Under the pieces are notes generated by a model, which did no database searches, was not told where the DNA came from, and worked only from the letters and a program-made list of their open reading frames with translations. 64,000 nucleotides of DNA, from contig UQCR01000011.1 of the NCBI GenBank assembly GCA_900539655.1, forward strand, positions 1 through 64,000. Direction: 5' to 3'. The position numbers and the translations under genes were made by a program. Positions within the stretch are counted from its first letter, which is position 1; each line of letters opens with the position of its first letter. The DNA comes from an uncultured Robinsoniella sp. Its GTDB lineage: Bacteria; Bacillota; Clostridia; Lachnospirales; Lachnospiraceae. This document shows positions 1 to 8,191 of this stretch, in pieces.

Positions 1-130
1 CTTTGCGGAGTGCTTTTTGGCGGATAGTATTCGACTGGCTCCCAGCGGATACTAAGCGGGCACTGAACCGAGAAATGCATCAGGATTTCTCGGTGAATGC
101 CCGCGTGCCGCCAAAAAGCGCTTCGGAAAG
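1..130. repeat. Large nested inverted-repeat element
   Basis: Positions 1-23 pair with 108-130 (arms built on CTTTTTGGCGG / CCGCCAAAAAG). Inside, 57-76 pairs with 85-103 (GGGCAxTxxACCGAGAAAT type arms around an 8-nt loop), and 25-30 pairs with 49-54. Nearly all of the 130 bases fit one branched fold. No coding frame explains it. It could be a dispersed intergenic repeat, a cruciform-forming element or a structured RNA; the element may begin left of the window. Confidence 0.6.
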
Positions 131-722
131 GTTAGAAAATACCAGTTCTGCGGCAAGCTGACGGAGTCCATATCAGTTTCCCACCCCCATCTTTCCGTAC
201 ACTACCTCCATCTACAAAGCGTCCTTCCTCAGCAAAACCCAAATATAAATCATTTAATACCCCCTATAAAATGTTCGCTATAGTACAAGACTAAATGTGC
301 ATCGCAGTTTTGATGTTATGTGATATGCCTCAACCTGTCCATGGATGGCATATTGCGGTCTATTATATTGTAAATTGCTTTTCTTTATCTTTGTATTGTA
401 ATTTATTAATATTAGTGCATTTATTTCAGATTGGTTTTTAAGTTCCTTTATCACTACTTTTCATTACATCAAAGTTTACATTCAATACATTGGAAAACTA
501 TATAGCAGAAAATCTGTTAGACTTCATTAATAGCAGCCCCAGATAGAATATTCCCTCAGTTTGGATACCCCTTCGTTAATTAATAAAATCGTTGAGGTAT
601 TGTATAAAACATACATAAACTGTATAATTGAATGATATTTAGCGGGAAGCATCCTTCCGGCAAATTTACATATGATATCATAAAGTAAGATTCTATATGA
701 ATCAGGAGAGGAAAACTACTCT
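131..722. other. Intergenic stretch without a supported gene
   Basis: This is a mostly AT-rich spacer. On the minus strand, roughly 270 to 133, there is an open frame of about 43 codons ending in ACRRTGIF and a stop. It has no start codon or ribosome site and abuts the inverted-repeat element, so it may be part of a dispersed repeat. A short GGAAG-CATC-CTTCC hairpin lies near 642-656. I see nothing else definable. Confidence 0.35.
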
Positions 723-1760
723 ATGGAAATGAAGAAAAAGGAAATAAAGAGCAGTTGGAAAATGACGTTGGAAACAATTTTGTTCTTTACAATTATATTA
801 GGTTTTATTTTGTATTTTGGCTGGTATGCTTTAAGATTTTTATCAGCGGGATTTATTTATTTCTTTTACCTCCAACTTATCCTGGAATGGCCCTTTAGTC
901 TGGTAACGGGTTTTGTAATAGCTGTTATCATCGCGCTTTATCGAAAAACCAGCATTACCATGTTAGATGATGTAATTTTAATTAAGCGTTTTGGTTACCT
1001 CATGGAAATACCAAAAGTTGATATCATACGGTTTCATACGAAAAGAAAACAGATAGGATACAATTGGCTGCAATATACCATTCGCCGAAGATATCTTGTT
1101 TACTATAATGAGAAAAAAGAAGAAACGATGTTAAGACTATACGATTTCAACGCCTCGAATATAGAAGCTTTTTTTGAAAAATTGAGATTACAGCAAAGTG
1201 AAACCATTTCACCTCTGGAAAAATCTGAAATGGTTTATGAAGCACAAAGAGATCCTGAATCTTTTCATTTATTGCCGGAAGATATTTTAAACAATGAAAA
1301 ACGCTCCATATTGAAAATAGCAATCTTTGAATTAATTTTATCACTTATCGGAGTAATTCTCATTCTCTTAACCGAAAATGATGTAAGCTTCTTGCCGCTT
1401 GTAGGATTTGTTATTTCCTTTTTTTCAATCCTATTGCTTCTGGTAGAACCTATTCGTTTGTATTTTCTGCATAAAAGAGGAAAAACTTGTCCGAGAAACA
1501 TTACATACATGGGTACATTTATTGTTATAGACCACAACCACTATCGTTTAAATGAAATCACGGAAGTAAAAATGACATCACCAAGAAAAAAAAGCAACTC
1601 CATTTATCCAACCCAATACTTTTTATGCATAGAGCTGAATAATGGCACACGGGTTCGTCACTGGCTTGGCTCCGAATCTTCCTTTAGTGAGTATTCTGAA
1701 TTATGTCGTTTTGTTGCTGATTCTATGATGATTTTTGCCGAGAAGTTTAAATATAACTAA
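723..1760 (+). CDS. Membrane protein, hypothetical, with two cytosolic PH-like halves
   Basis: The function is unknown. The 345-residue protein starts at ATG 723 after a good ribosome site (AGGAGAGG, about 10 bases upstream). Hydrophobic segments lie near residues 16-37, 40-54 and 58-72, and a second pair near 195-217 and 224-245. Each cluster is followed by about 100 polar residues rich in beta-type sequence (for example TSITMLDDVILIKRFGY and GTFIVIDHNHYRLNEI). That two-fold arrangement resembles membrane-anchored bPH-like proteins, but this is an inference from pattern only. The gene stands alone, and a strong hairpin terminator follows within 12 bases. No neighbour indicates a pathway. Confidence 0.7.
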   Translation: MEMKKKEIKSSWKMTLETILFFTIILGFILYFGWYALRFLSAGFIYFFYLQLILEWPFSLVTGFVIAVIIALYRKTSITMLDDVILIKRFGYLMEIPKVDIIRFHTKRKQIGYNWLQYTIRRRYLVYYNEKKEETMLRLYDFNASNIEAFFEKLRLQQSETISPLEKSEMVYEAQRDPESFHLLPEDILNNEKRSILKIAIFELILSLIGVILILLTENDVSFLPLVGFVISFFSILLLLVEPIRLYFLHKRGKTCPRNITYMGTFIVIDHNHYRLNEITEVKMTSPRKKSNSIYPTQYFLCIELNNGTRVRHWLGSESSFSEYSELCRFVADSMMIFAEKFKYN

Positions 1761-1771
1761 ATCCTATAAAA

Positions 1772-1815
1772 AGAGAGTATTGCCCGGGACCTAAATCCCC
1801 AGGCAATACTCTCTA
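1772..1815. terminator. Strong hairpin terminator, probably bidirectional
   Basis: AGAGAGTATTGCCCGGG pairs with CCAGGCAATACTCTCT across a short loop. It lies directly after the 345-aa membrane protein and faces the minus-strand remnant at 1842. U-runs are weak on both sides, so termination efficiency is uncertain. Confidence 0.65.
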
Positions 1816-1841
1816 TCTCATTACATTAATTAATAACCCCG

Positions 1842-2081
1842 CTATTTTCTGGTAGTTACCCGTTTACTGCTTCCATAACTGCTATAACAGGATAAACCAG
1901 CCGATTTACGGTAGGACCTGACTGCATAATAATATTTCTTTCCTTTTTTTGCCTTCCGGTCCACATATGTTCTGACATTTGATTTAACAGTGGCAACTCT
2001 CTCCCATTTTGCTTTTTTGGAAGTCGTTTTACGATAAATCATATATTTCTGTGATCCCGCAACCTTTTTCCGACTGCACCT
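1842..2081 (-). pseudogene. C-terminal fragment of a fibronectin-type-III-like surface protein
   Basis: The minus strand reads as the end of a surface-protein repeat domain: KVAGSQKYMIYRKT, then KAKWERVATV, then KGKKYYYAVRSYR, and stops after VTTRK. This is the usual last FN3-like module of secreted clostridial proteins. The similarity continues upstream of the only internal ATG (2042) to about 2081, where an in-frame stop at 2082-2084 cuts it off. There is no ribosome site or signal peptide. I read it as a remnant of a much longer gene. A freestanding 66-aa protein is possible but unlikely. Confidence 0.6.
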
Positions 2082-2153
2082 TTATTTTATGCTACCATAT
2101 TATTTTCGGATATTCTCCATTCCATTGCCAAATGTGTTATATGTAGAATCTAT

Positions 2154-2627
2154 TTAAAATTGTTCTGCCCAGGCTTTCAGTTCATCTATACCTGCATCTG
2201 CATGAAAACGTTTGCCATCCATCAGATCAGCACCCTTACAGGAAGCTTCCAGTTCCGCATTTGTCCTTCCCATTCCACTGCTGCCGGATGTTGCAAAGGG
2301 TATGATTTTTTTCCCTTCCAGATTATAGGCTTCTAAAAATGTATTGATAATAGTCGGAGCCACATACCACCAGATGGGGAATCCCACATAAATCACATCA
2401 TACTGATCCATATTCTCTACTTTATCGGCTATAGCGGGACGAAAAGATTTATCATTCATTTCCATACTGCTACGGCTTTTTTTATTTGTCCAATCCAAAT
2501 CCTCAGCTGTGTACTTTTGTGTGGGCTGAATTTCATGCAAATCCGCGCCAATCGCAGTTGCCAGTCTTTCTGCTAATCTTGCGGTTATGCCGCTCACTGA
2601 AAAATATGCTACTAATGCTTTACTCAT
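2154..2627 (-). CDS. Flavodoxin
   Basis: This is a single-electron carrier of the flavodoxin family (157 aa, normal length), cytosolic and expected to bind FMN. The N-terminal strand MSKALVAYFSVSGITARLA gives the phosphate-binding loop (S-V-S-G-I-T). The middle strand VIYVGFPIWWYVAPT supplies the aromatic residues that stack on the flavin, and IIPFATSGSSGMG follows as the third loop. The ATG has AGGAGG at the right distance. It is the last gene of a three-gene operon (FMN reductase, nitroreductase, flavodoxin) read from the MerR-type promoter near 4084-4114. The genes are 17 and about 115 bases apart. A role in disposal of redox-active or quinone-like compounds is inferred from the operon. 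Confidence 0.88.
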   Translation of the reverse strand: MSKALVAYFSVSGITARLAERLATAIGADLHEIQPTQKYTAEDLDWTNKKSRSSMEMNDKSFRPAIADKVENMDQYDVIYVGFPIWWYVAPTIINTFLEAYNLEGKKIIPFATSGSSGMGRTNAELEASCKGADLMDGKRFHADAGIDELKAWAEQF

Positions 2628-2644
2628 TTTAGTTTCCTCCTTTA

Positions 2645-3157
2645 TTATATATAGCGAACTGTCTCTGCTATTTCTTTACGCTGGGTATGCATAGGAAGAG
2701 GTTTCGTTCCCTCTGCGGCATAACCGATATCAAGGATCAGCAGTACTTCCTCATTTTCCGGCAGTCCCAGCTCTTTCGCTGTCACTTCCGGATCAAAGAA
2801 ATTAATCCAGCAGCTGTCAACACCTGCCGCCTTAGCAGCCAGCATCATATGTGTTGCAACAATCGTTGCATCCTCTATACCAGAATCACGTTTTTCACCG
2901 GGATAAGTGAACACATTGTCTCTATCATATGCCACAACAATAGCTGTAGATGCCCCATATCTGCAGGGAGTTACCTTGTCGATTTTCTCAAGTCCCTCTT
3001 CAGACTGAACAACGTAGATACGCTGTTCCTGCAGGTTTTTCGCTGTCGGCGCCAGCCTTCCCGCCTCAAGAATAAGATCCAGCTGTTCTCTTTCAACCGG
3101 ACGGCCATCAAATTTCTTACAAGAATAACGATTCTTAATTACTTCAAAAAATTCCAA
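2645..3157 (-). CDS. Nitroreductase family protein
   Basis: An FMN-dependent NAD(P)H oxidoreductase of the nitroreductase superfamily, about 170 residues, a compact member. The N-terminus shows the typical FFEVIKNRYSCKKF flavin phosphate contact. LILEAGRLAPTAKNLQEQ and GVDSCWINFFDP correspond to conserved core segments. The natural substrate cannot be read from sequence; quinones or nitroaromatics are typical. An ATG exists at 3172, but the ribosome site GGAGG lies inside that extension and sits 8 bases before a TTG at 3157, so I prefer the TTG start. It is co-transcribed with the flavodoxin (17 bases downstream) and the FMN reductase upstream. Confidence 0.85.
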   Translation of the reverse strand: MEFFEVIKNRYSCKKFDGRPVEREQLDLILEAGRLAPTAKNLQEQRIYVVQSEEGLEKIDKVTPCRYGASTAIVVAYDRDNVFTYPGEKRDSGIEDATIVATHMMLAAKAAGVDSCWINFFDPEVTAKELGLPENEEVLLILDIGYAAEGTKPLPMHTQRKEIAETVRYI

Positions 3158-3287
3158 TTTAGATTCCTCCATTCAATTTGTAATATTCCTCAACTTAACT
3201 TCAGCCTGCATCGCCCCATATAAGTTAGTTTCCATATAATCTTCTTATGTGCTCTACAAATGGCTGGATTTACATGTTTTGTCCCAC

Positions 3288-3905
3288 CTATCGAATAAAA
3301 TTCATAGGTGCAAAGGACTCCTTTTCCGGAATCCCATAGGCTTCCTTTCCCAACTGAATGCTCTTGATCAAAAACGCCATATTCTTAGCCAATGTCCGCA
3401 TGATTTGTAGCCCTTCGGTATCCTGTTCTGCTTCCCCTTTGTCCCTGCCATGAATCCCATTCCAATATTGGCTGGAAGCAACCGGCATACCTGAAATGGT
3501 AAAATATTTGTTCAGTTCATCAAAGGTTGAGGACAGACCGCCTCTTCTCGCCGCCACGACACTTGCACCGACTTTCATTGTCTTATCAAAGTGCGTACTG
3601 TAAAACAGACGGTCAAGGAATGCGATCAGGGTAGCATTTGCAGAAGCATAATAAACCGGGCTTCCTACCACCAGACCATCACATGCCTCAAACTCAGGTG
3701 CAATTTCATTAACCATATCATCAAACACGCACCTGCCCTTTTCCTTGCATTTATAACAGGCAATACAGCCCCGAATATCTCTGTTTCCCACATGTACAAT
3801 TTCTGTTTCAATACCTTCGCCCATAAAAATCTGTTCCATTTCCCGCAGGGCTGTATATGTATTTCCATTACTGTGGGGACTACCGTTAATCATTAATATT
3901 TTCAA
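3288..3905 (-). CDS. NADPH-dependent FMN reductase / iron-sulfur flavoprotein-like
   Basis: A flavodoxin-fold reductase of 205 aa, first gene of the flavoprotein operon. The start MKILMINGSPHSNGNTYTAL is the FMN phosphate loop of the WrbA/IsfA-like group. A cysteine cluster, CIACYKCKEKGRC (residues about 47-59), matches the compact motif that binds a 4Fe-4S cluster in iron-sulfur flavoproteins of clostridia and archaea. VVGSPVYYASANATL is the conserved flavin-contact strand. The start codon is TTG at 3905, supported by AGGAGG 8 bases upstream; the next ATG would cut into the first strand. Its leader of about 170 bases holds a palindromic repeat (3974-4040). Confidence 0.85.
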   Translation of the reverse strand: MKILMINGSPHSNGNTYTALREMEQIFMGEGIETEIVHVGNRDIRGCIACYKCKEKGRCVFDDMVNEIAPEFEACDGLVVGSPVYYASANATLIAFLDRLFYSTHFDKTMKVGASVVAARRGGLSSTFDELNKYFTISGMPVASSQYWNGIHGRDKGEAEQDTEGLQIMRTLAKNMAFLIKSIQLGKEAYGIPEKESFAPMNFIR

Positions 3906-3973
3906 GTTAACATCCTCCTATTCTTTGTGTGTGTCTATCAGTTTAGAGCTAAAAATTACTTCAAATAAGCTCT

Positions 3974-4040
3974 GGCACTCTATCTGGACAGCAACATTAG
4001 TGACATCACTGACACTATCATTACTAACAGGTCGGAGTGC
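3974..4040. repeat. Palindromic intergenic repeat, copy 1
   Basis: An imperfect palindrome whose arms (3974-4004 and 4011-4040) carry the GCACTC...GACAG...AAT.ATAGTGAC pattern also present at 16474-16637 and 53097-53167. It lies in the transcribed leader of the flavoprotein operon, so the mRNA can form a long hairpin before the first gene. It is the most diverged of the three copies. Confidence 0.6.
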
Positions 4041-4050
4041 TATCACAGAC

Positions 4051-4079
4051 TTGACAATCTGACTTTTCATTGCTATCAT
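4051..4079 (+). promoter_or_regulatory. Promoter of the MerR-type regulator
   Basis: TTGACA at 4051-4056 and TATCAT at 4074-4079 are separated by the ideal 17 bases. They point toward the regulator gene at 4145. The promoter lies back to back with the flavoprotein promoter, so regulator binding near 4095-4109 could also affect it. Confidence 0.6.
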
Positions 4080-4083
4080 TTAT

Positions 4084-4114
4084 ATTGTACTCTTCGGTAG
4101 TAGCTACCGGTCAA
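4084..4114 (-). promoter_or_regulatory. MerR-type promoter/operator of the flavoprotein operon
   Basis: Read on the minus strand: TTGACC (4114-4109), a 19-base spacer, then TACAAT (4089-4084). The spacer carries a 6-bp palindrome around three bases, CGGTAG-TAG-CTACCG (4095-4109). An over-long 19-bp spacer with a palindromic operator between -35 and -10 is the hallmark of promoters activated by MerR-family proteins through DNA distortion. The divergent gene encodes such a protein. Confidence 0.75.
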
Positions 4115-4144
4115 TAGTTATTTTATAAATTTTTGGAGGTTCTT

Positions 4145-4543
4145 ATGTACACGATGAAACAAACCTGCGAATTAACAGGCATGAATTATGAAGCATTGAA
4201 ATTCTATTGTAATGAGGGGCTGGTTCCCAACGTAAAACGCGACCGTGCCAACCGCCGTATCTTTGATGAGTATGATATTGCATGGATCAATAGCCTGACC
4301 TGCTTAAAAAAATGCGGTATGGGCCTGAAAGAAATGAAGGAATTTCTCACACTGTGCCTCCAGGGCCAGTCATCTATCCCTGAGCGGAAAATAATCCTGG
4401 AGAATAAGAGAAAAGACCTGCTCCTGGCTATGGATGAACTTCAAAGCTCAATTGACTACATAGACCAGAAACAAGCCTTTTATGATGATGTTATTGCTGG
4501 AAGAACGAAATATTACAGCAATCTGTTCCCCGGAGAGGAATAA
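4145..4543 (+). CDS. MerR family transcriptional regulator
   Basis: A DNA-binding regulator of about 132 aa. The N-terminal winged helix reads YTMKQTCELTGMNYEALKFY then NEGLVPNVKR and RRIFDEYDI, the classic MerR helix-turn-helix and wing. KKCGMGLKEMKEFL follows as the third helix pair, then a coiled coil (residues about 80-120). The short C-terminus gives no clear ligand site. An in-frame TTG exists at 4133, but GGAGGT at 4135-4140 fits the ATG at 4145. It is divergent from the flavodoxin/nitroreductase/FMN reductase operon, whose promoter has a MerR-style 19-bp spacer, so it very likely controls that operon. Confidence 0.88.
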   Translation: MYTMKQTCELTGMNYEALKFYCNEGLVPNVKRDRANRRIFDEYDIAWINSLTCLKKCGMGLKEMKEFLTLCLQGQSSIPERKIILENKRKDLLLAMDELQSSIDYIDQKQAFYDDVIAGRTKYYSNLFPGEE

Positions 4544-4546
4544 CTT

Positions 4547-5128
4547 TTACCTCTCCTTCCGATTATACGCTTTACATATCATCTGGGTCATTGTTCCCAT
4601 AGGGCAGAATGCGCACCAGGTACGGGGTCTATACAAAAGCATTACTGTAATGCCAAGAATCGTCGATGTCAGCATAATACTATAGAATCCAAATGCAAAC
4701 CGGGCAATCCAGGGTTCTGCAATGTTAGCGGTATAAGCCCAATGCCATGGTACTTTGATAGTCCATAACAATTTAATGGACTCATTCAGGCCGGACGCTC
4801 CGGAAAATACCAGATAGGTTGAAAAAACCATCTGAATGAACATTATCAAAAAAAAGATAAGGAAGCCGTAGCGAAACCATTTGGAGTAAATCCATTTCGG
4901 GGTTGGCTTATTTCTAGAAAATTTGCACTTACTGCCCAATAGGTTTAGCAGTTGTCCCCTGCCACAGAAATTATTGCAAAATGCCTTATTTTTGGCAAAT
5001 AAAGAAATTGCCAGTGGCAATATAAATTCAATCATGCCAAGCCATGCAAAAAGAATATTGAAAAAACCCAAAATGAAGAAAATGACGGACCATATCCAGA
5101 GATAATCGTACCAGCGTTTTTGCTTCAT
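4547..5128 (-). CDS. NapH-like membrane 4Fe-4S protein
   Basis: An integral membrane electron-transfer protein of 193 aa. Hydrophobic helices lie near residues 9-45, 88-112, and 148-170. Two cysteine groups mark the family: CNNFCGRGQLL (about 51-61) and CAFCPMGTMTQ (about 176-186), both as in the NapH/RdxA/CcoG-type polyferredoxin group, though the second is shorter than a full ferredoxin domain. It overlaps the ferredoxin gene upstream by 4 bases (ATGA), which indicates translational coupling, and has its own GGAGGGGG site. The pair probably moves electrons from a cytosolic donor across or along the membrane; the partner is not in view. It converges with the MerR gene, whose stop is 3 bases away. 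Confidence 0.75.
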   Translation of the reverse strand: MKQKRWYDYLWIWSVIFFILGFFNILFAWLGMIEFILPLAISLFAKNKAFCNNFCGRGQLLNLLGSKCKFSRNKPTPKWIYSKWFRYGFLIFFLIMFIQMVFSTYLVFSGASGLNESIKLLWTIKVPWHWAYTANIAEPWIARFAFGFYSIMLTSTILGITVMLLYRPRTWCAFCPMGTMTQMICKAYNRKER

Positions 5129-5331
5129 AAGTTTACCCCCTCCTTCTTAACGATATTGATCGCATTGGTGGGGCAAACCTTTGTGCAGAGTCCACATCCT
5201 ACACATAAAATCTCGTCTGCCTGAGCATAACAGCCTTTATAAATTGACAGTGCAGATTTGGGACAGATCTTCAGACATGCCCCGCAGGCTGCACAATCTT
5301 TTTGATTGACCTGTGCTTTTCTCTTAACCAT
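5125..5331 (-). CDS. 2x[4Fe-4S] ferredoxin
   Basis: A small ferredoxin of 68 aa. Two full clusters are visible: CAACGACLKICPKSAL and CVGCGLCTKVCPTNAI, each C-x2-C-x2-C-x3-C-P. A longer open frame upstream is not needed: GGAGG sits 8 bases before the ATG at 5331 (MVKRKAQVNQ). It overlaps the NapH-like membrane protein by 4 bases, so the two are made together. It likely donates electrons to that membrane protein. Confidence 0.85.
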   Translation of the reverse strand: MVKRKAQVNQKDCAACGACLKICPKSALSIYKGCYAQADEILCVGCGLCTKVCPTNAINIVKKEGVNL

Positions 5332-5429
5332 ATTGTTCCTCCATTCAAGTATTTGAATGTAATATAACATGATTACAGAGAAAGTTCTGTGATATGATCA
5401 CATATGACACAAGCATAGCAATCCCTTTA

Positions 5430-6983
5430 CTATTCCCCAGTCTCCCTCGCCGCAAGTATCGCAATCCCCGGTTTCCCCGGAAGTTTCACTTCTAAAATAC
5501 CATTCACATGTTCAGCTGCAACCGCCCTTGTCATCTCCCATACATCGATAACTTCCACGGTATATAGATGGTCTTCCGGTAATTGCATTTTACCATAAAT
5601 CGTACACATGTCTCCAAAGTACTTCAGATACACCTCTTTCCCCACATGAATAACCGGATCTGTGAAGAACTCCAGCATATGGGTGAATTCTTCGTCTGTC
5701 ATGTTCGACATACAGATATACACAGGATTATCACTGACACCAGGTATATTCTGTTCCAGCATTTGATTTAACTGCACCCGGCTCTCTATTTGCAGACTGT
5801 CTTCCGGCTTAAATAAAACCGGCGTTCCCGGAAATGACTCCGTCAATTTTCTTAAGAAGCCTATCCGCTTCATGCTTTGTCCTTTTAAGATTCCGCCCTT
5901 ACTCCACCATAGACATTGATTATCGTTCATATCATCCATATAAGTCTCCCCATGAGTGGCATATCCCCCATAGCAGACGATCTTCCAGAAACGGTTCACC
6001 ATTTCAAACGCAGACAGATTTCCCCAGCTGTAAGGAATATTTCCTTCATAGCCAAGTTCATCATAGATAACCGGTTTGCCAAATTTCCTGAACAGTGCCG
6101 GTATTTTAGGGGCATCCGCATTCTGTAAGCAGACATGGGTGGTATCCGTATTGGAAAAATCCCACGGATGTACAAAATTGTGGTTGCTTAACAAATGCCC
6201 GCCCCCATCATTTCTTCCTAAAAATGCCGCCATTTCTTCCCAGCGTTCCTTTGTAAAATCTGTCATCTGGTCATATTCATTAGCCAGTGACCACCATACG
6301 TTTGGATATGCTGAAATCCTTCGTATCACATATTCCAGATAAGTAAGGCATTCGTCTCGATTAAGATGCATAAACCCCCAGTGATCATAGGGATGGAATA
6401 AAATTAAATCTACCTGTACCCCCATTTCATCAAACTGTGAAATGCGCAGCTCCAGTTCTTCCCAGAATTCCATGCATGGATGGTTCACATCCCAGCTACC
6501 CTCTTCATTTTTCTCAAATGCAAAGAGCTTTGGTTCGTTATCATTAAACGCAAAGTGTTTGGGGAATACGCAGAAGCGGATCTTGTTAAATGGTGAACCC
6601 TTCATGGTCTCCATAGTTTGTTCCACTACCTGATGTTCCTGGTGCAGCAAGGCATACACAGTGGTGCCAAAAGGCAGGTATTTTGTCCCGTCCTGGTATC
6701 GGAAAACAGTCCCTTCTGCCTTTACTATCCCATGTTTGTCTTCTGATGCCGGCTCTACCTGTTTTTCTCCAGCCGCCTGCACGATTCCGCTCACTTTATA
6801 GCGCAGAATACCCGGCTCTTCCGGCATAAACCGCACTATGTATCTTCCCTTTCCGGCATAGAAACCTTTTCTGGTATAATGCTTTCCATTCAGTACAAAT
6901 TCTGCTAAAACATTTACATTCACCCAGTCATTTCCCGGATCGCATCCCATTAAATCTATTTCTAATACATCATATTGCTTCAT
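5430..6983 (-). CDS. DUF5060-type glycoside hydrolase
   Basis: A probable cytosolic glycosidase of 517 aa with no signal peptide. Residues 1-90 form a beta-sandwich (the DUF5060 type) and 90-420 a TIM barrel that starts with YLPFGTTVYALLHQ. WWSLANEYDQM carries the N-E pair expected of the acid/base strand, and KPVIYDELGYEG carries the second glutamate, the likely nucleophile. HGETYMDD follows. A C-terminal beta domain (about 425-515) completes the DUF5060/DUF5605 plan. Substrate is not known for this group; related clan GH-A enzymes act on plant side-chain sugars. It is the last gene of the minus-strand glycan operon. A 66-bp near-copy of its 3' end occurs at 28192-28255. Confidence 0.75.
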   Translation of the reverse strand: MKQYDVLEIDLMGCDPGNDWVNVNVLAEFVLNGKHYTRKGFYAGKGRYIVRFMPEEPGILRYKVSGIVQAAGEKQVEPASEDKHGIVKAEGTVFRYQDGTKYLPFGTTVYALLHQEHQVVEQTMETMKGSPFNKIRFCVFPKHFAFNDNEPKLFAFEKNEEGSWDVNHPCMEFWEELELRISQFDEMGVQVDLILFHPYDHWGFMHLNRDECLTYLEYVIRRISAYPNVWWSLANEYDQMTDFTKERWEEMAAFLGRNDGGGHLLSNHNFVHPWDFSNTDTTHVCLQNADAPKIPALFRKFGKPVIYDELGYEGNIPYSWGNLSAFEMVNRFWKIVCYGGYATHGETYMDDMNDNQCLWWSKGGILKGQSMKRIGFLRKLTESFPGTPVLFKPEDSLQIESRVQLNQMLEQNIPGVSDNPVYICMSNMTDEEFTHMLEFFTDPVIHVGKEVYLKYFGDMCTIYGKMQLPEDHLYTVEVIDVWEMTRAVAAEHVNGILEVKLPGKPGIAILAARETGE

Positions 6984-7036
6984 CTATATACCTCCTCAAT
7001 AGCGCAAGCTTGCTTTCTCCTTTTCCATTCAGCCGC

Positions 7037-8113
7037 TTACTCATAATCCTCGATCTTCCATTCCTCTTTCCAATCCACATATACCATGTCGTCCGTAAAC
7101 CGCAGTGGCAGCCATACATAATCAGCAATAGAAGTATTTCTGTTTACATCATGGACCAGATGCCTGTCCAGCCCTTCGGAGGATATGATTTCTTCAATAT
7201 CCTTCCTTTTCTCTTCATCCGGATGAAATGCCATCTCAAATACTTTCCGGTAATCTTCGTAGCCGGTGTGTACGAATTCAGGCAGCCACCTGTCGGCGCA
7301 GGCGATATACAGGTCTTTCTTTCCCGGCACTTTGAATACTGACGAAATTTGTGAATGGTAAGATGTCCCTGATTCATCATCGGGATGGGGATTTCCAAGT
7401 ACACGAAACGGACCGTGCCAGGTATCCGCCACAGCAACTTCTGACGGATTGGGAAGGTAGCCGCTTGTTCCTGATGTAAGCAGGTAATGTTTGCCCTTTC
7501 TCATGAAATGTGCTGTTGCCTCCCTTACATAGGGTGGTCCACTATGGGGAAAATGCGTACTGTAATATCCGGTTACGTCCGTATAGTCAGGCGTCAGATC
7601 AGCACAGATCGTCTCACTGTGTACCCGTTCAAAATAATAATAGGCTTTTCCATCCGGCGCCACCGCCAGGTCGAAATCCCCGGCACTCATATTTAAGGGT
7701 TTCAGCCCTTCCCGAACTTTTGTATATGGTCCTAACATGTGATCGGACGTCAATATCGTTTCTGTCTGGGAGCCATTTCGGTTCATAATTTTTAACCAGC
7801 AAACATACTTTTTAGTATCCGCATTGTAAATAATATGCGGACGGTCCATCATCGCTGTGGGATGCAGAGAAGATGCTGGATCTTCTGTATCCGGTTTTAT
7901 GATCAACCCCTTATCCTCCCAGTTATACAGGTCTTCTGATGCATAGCACCGCACTCCCCAATGCCAGATATCATCTCTGCCGGTGGTTTTTTCCTTATTT
8001 TCACCGTACCAGTAGTAAACACCGTCCAGATATATTACGGAACCACCGTGTGCCTGTATTCTGCTGCCGTTTGTATCCAGCCAGATTTGGCCGGGACGTA
8101 TTGTATGATACAT
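7037..8113 (-). CDS. GH43-like five-blade beta-propeller glycosidase
   Basis: A 358-aa enzyme without signal peptide. The propeller begins with SRIQAHGGSVIYLDGVYYWY, the start seen in GH43 subgroups close to subfamily 34. RPHIIYNADTKKYVCW and GDFDLAVAPDGKAYYYF are further blade strands. The RxxTAHF-type strand (YVREATAHFMRKGKHYLL) holds a glutamate in the position of the general acid, and SSLHPTAMMDRPH holds an aspartate. Arabinofuranosidase, xylosidase or exo-galactosidase activity is possible; the sequence does not decide. The ribosome site GAGGAGGTAAT is strong. It sits between a rhamnosidase and the DUF5060-type hydrolase in the operon. Confidence 0.78.
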   Translation of the reverse strand: MYHTIRPGQIWLDTNGSRIQAHGGSVIYLDGVYYWYGENKEKTTGRDDIWHWGVRCYASEDLYNWEDKGLIIKPDTEDPASSLHPTAMMDRPHIIYNADTKKYVCWLKIMNRNGSQTETILTSDHMLGPYTKVREGLKPLNMSAGDFDLAVAPDGKAYYYFERVHSETICADLTPDYTDVTGYYSTHFPHSGPPYVREATAHFMRKGKHYLLTSGTSGYLPNPSEVAVADTWHGPFRVLGNPHPDDESGTSYHSQISSVFKVPGKKDLYIACADRWLPEFVHTGYEDYRKVFEMAFHPDEEKRKDIEEIISSEGLDRHLVHDVNRNTSIADYVWLPLRFTDDMVYVDWKEEWKIEDYE

Positions 8114-8191
8114 TAATATTACCTCCTCAAGTCAGTCTTTTGATTCATTTCAGATTTCCGTACGCATAGAAACCGGTCTAAAATTGCATGT

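Noticed and set aside
2687..3223. 178-codon plus-strand frame over the nitroreductase gene
   Set aside because: Shadow of the real minus-strand gene; no ribosome site.
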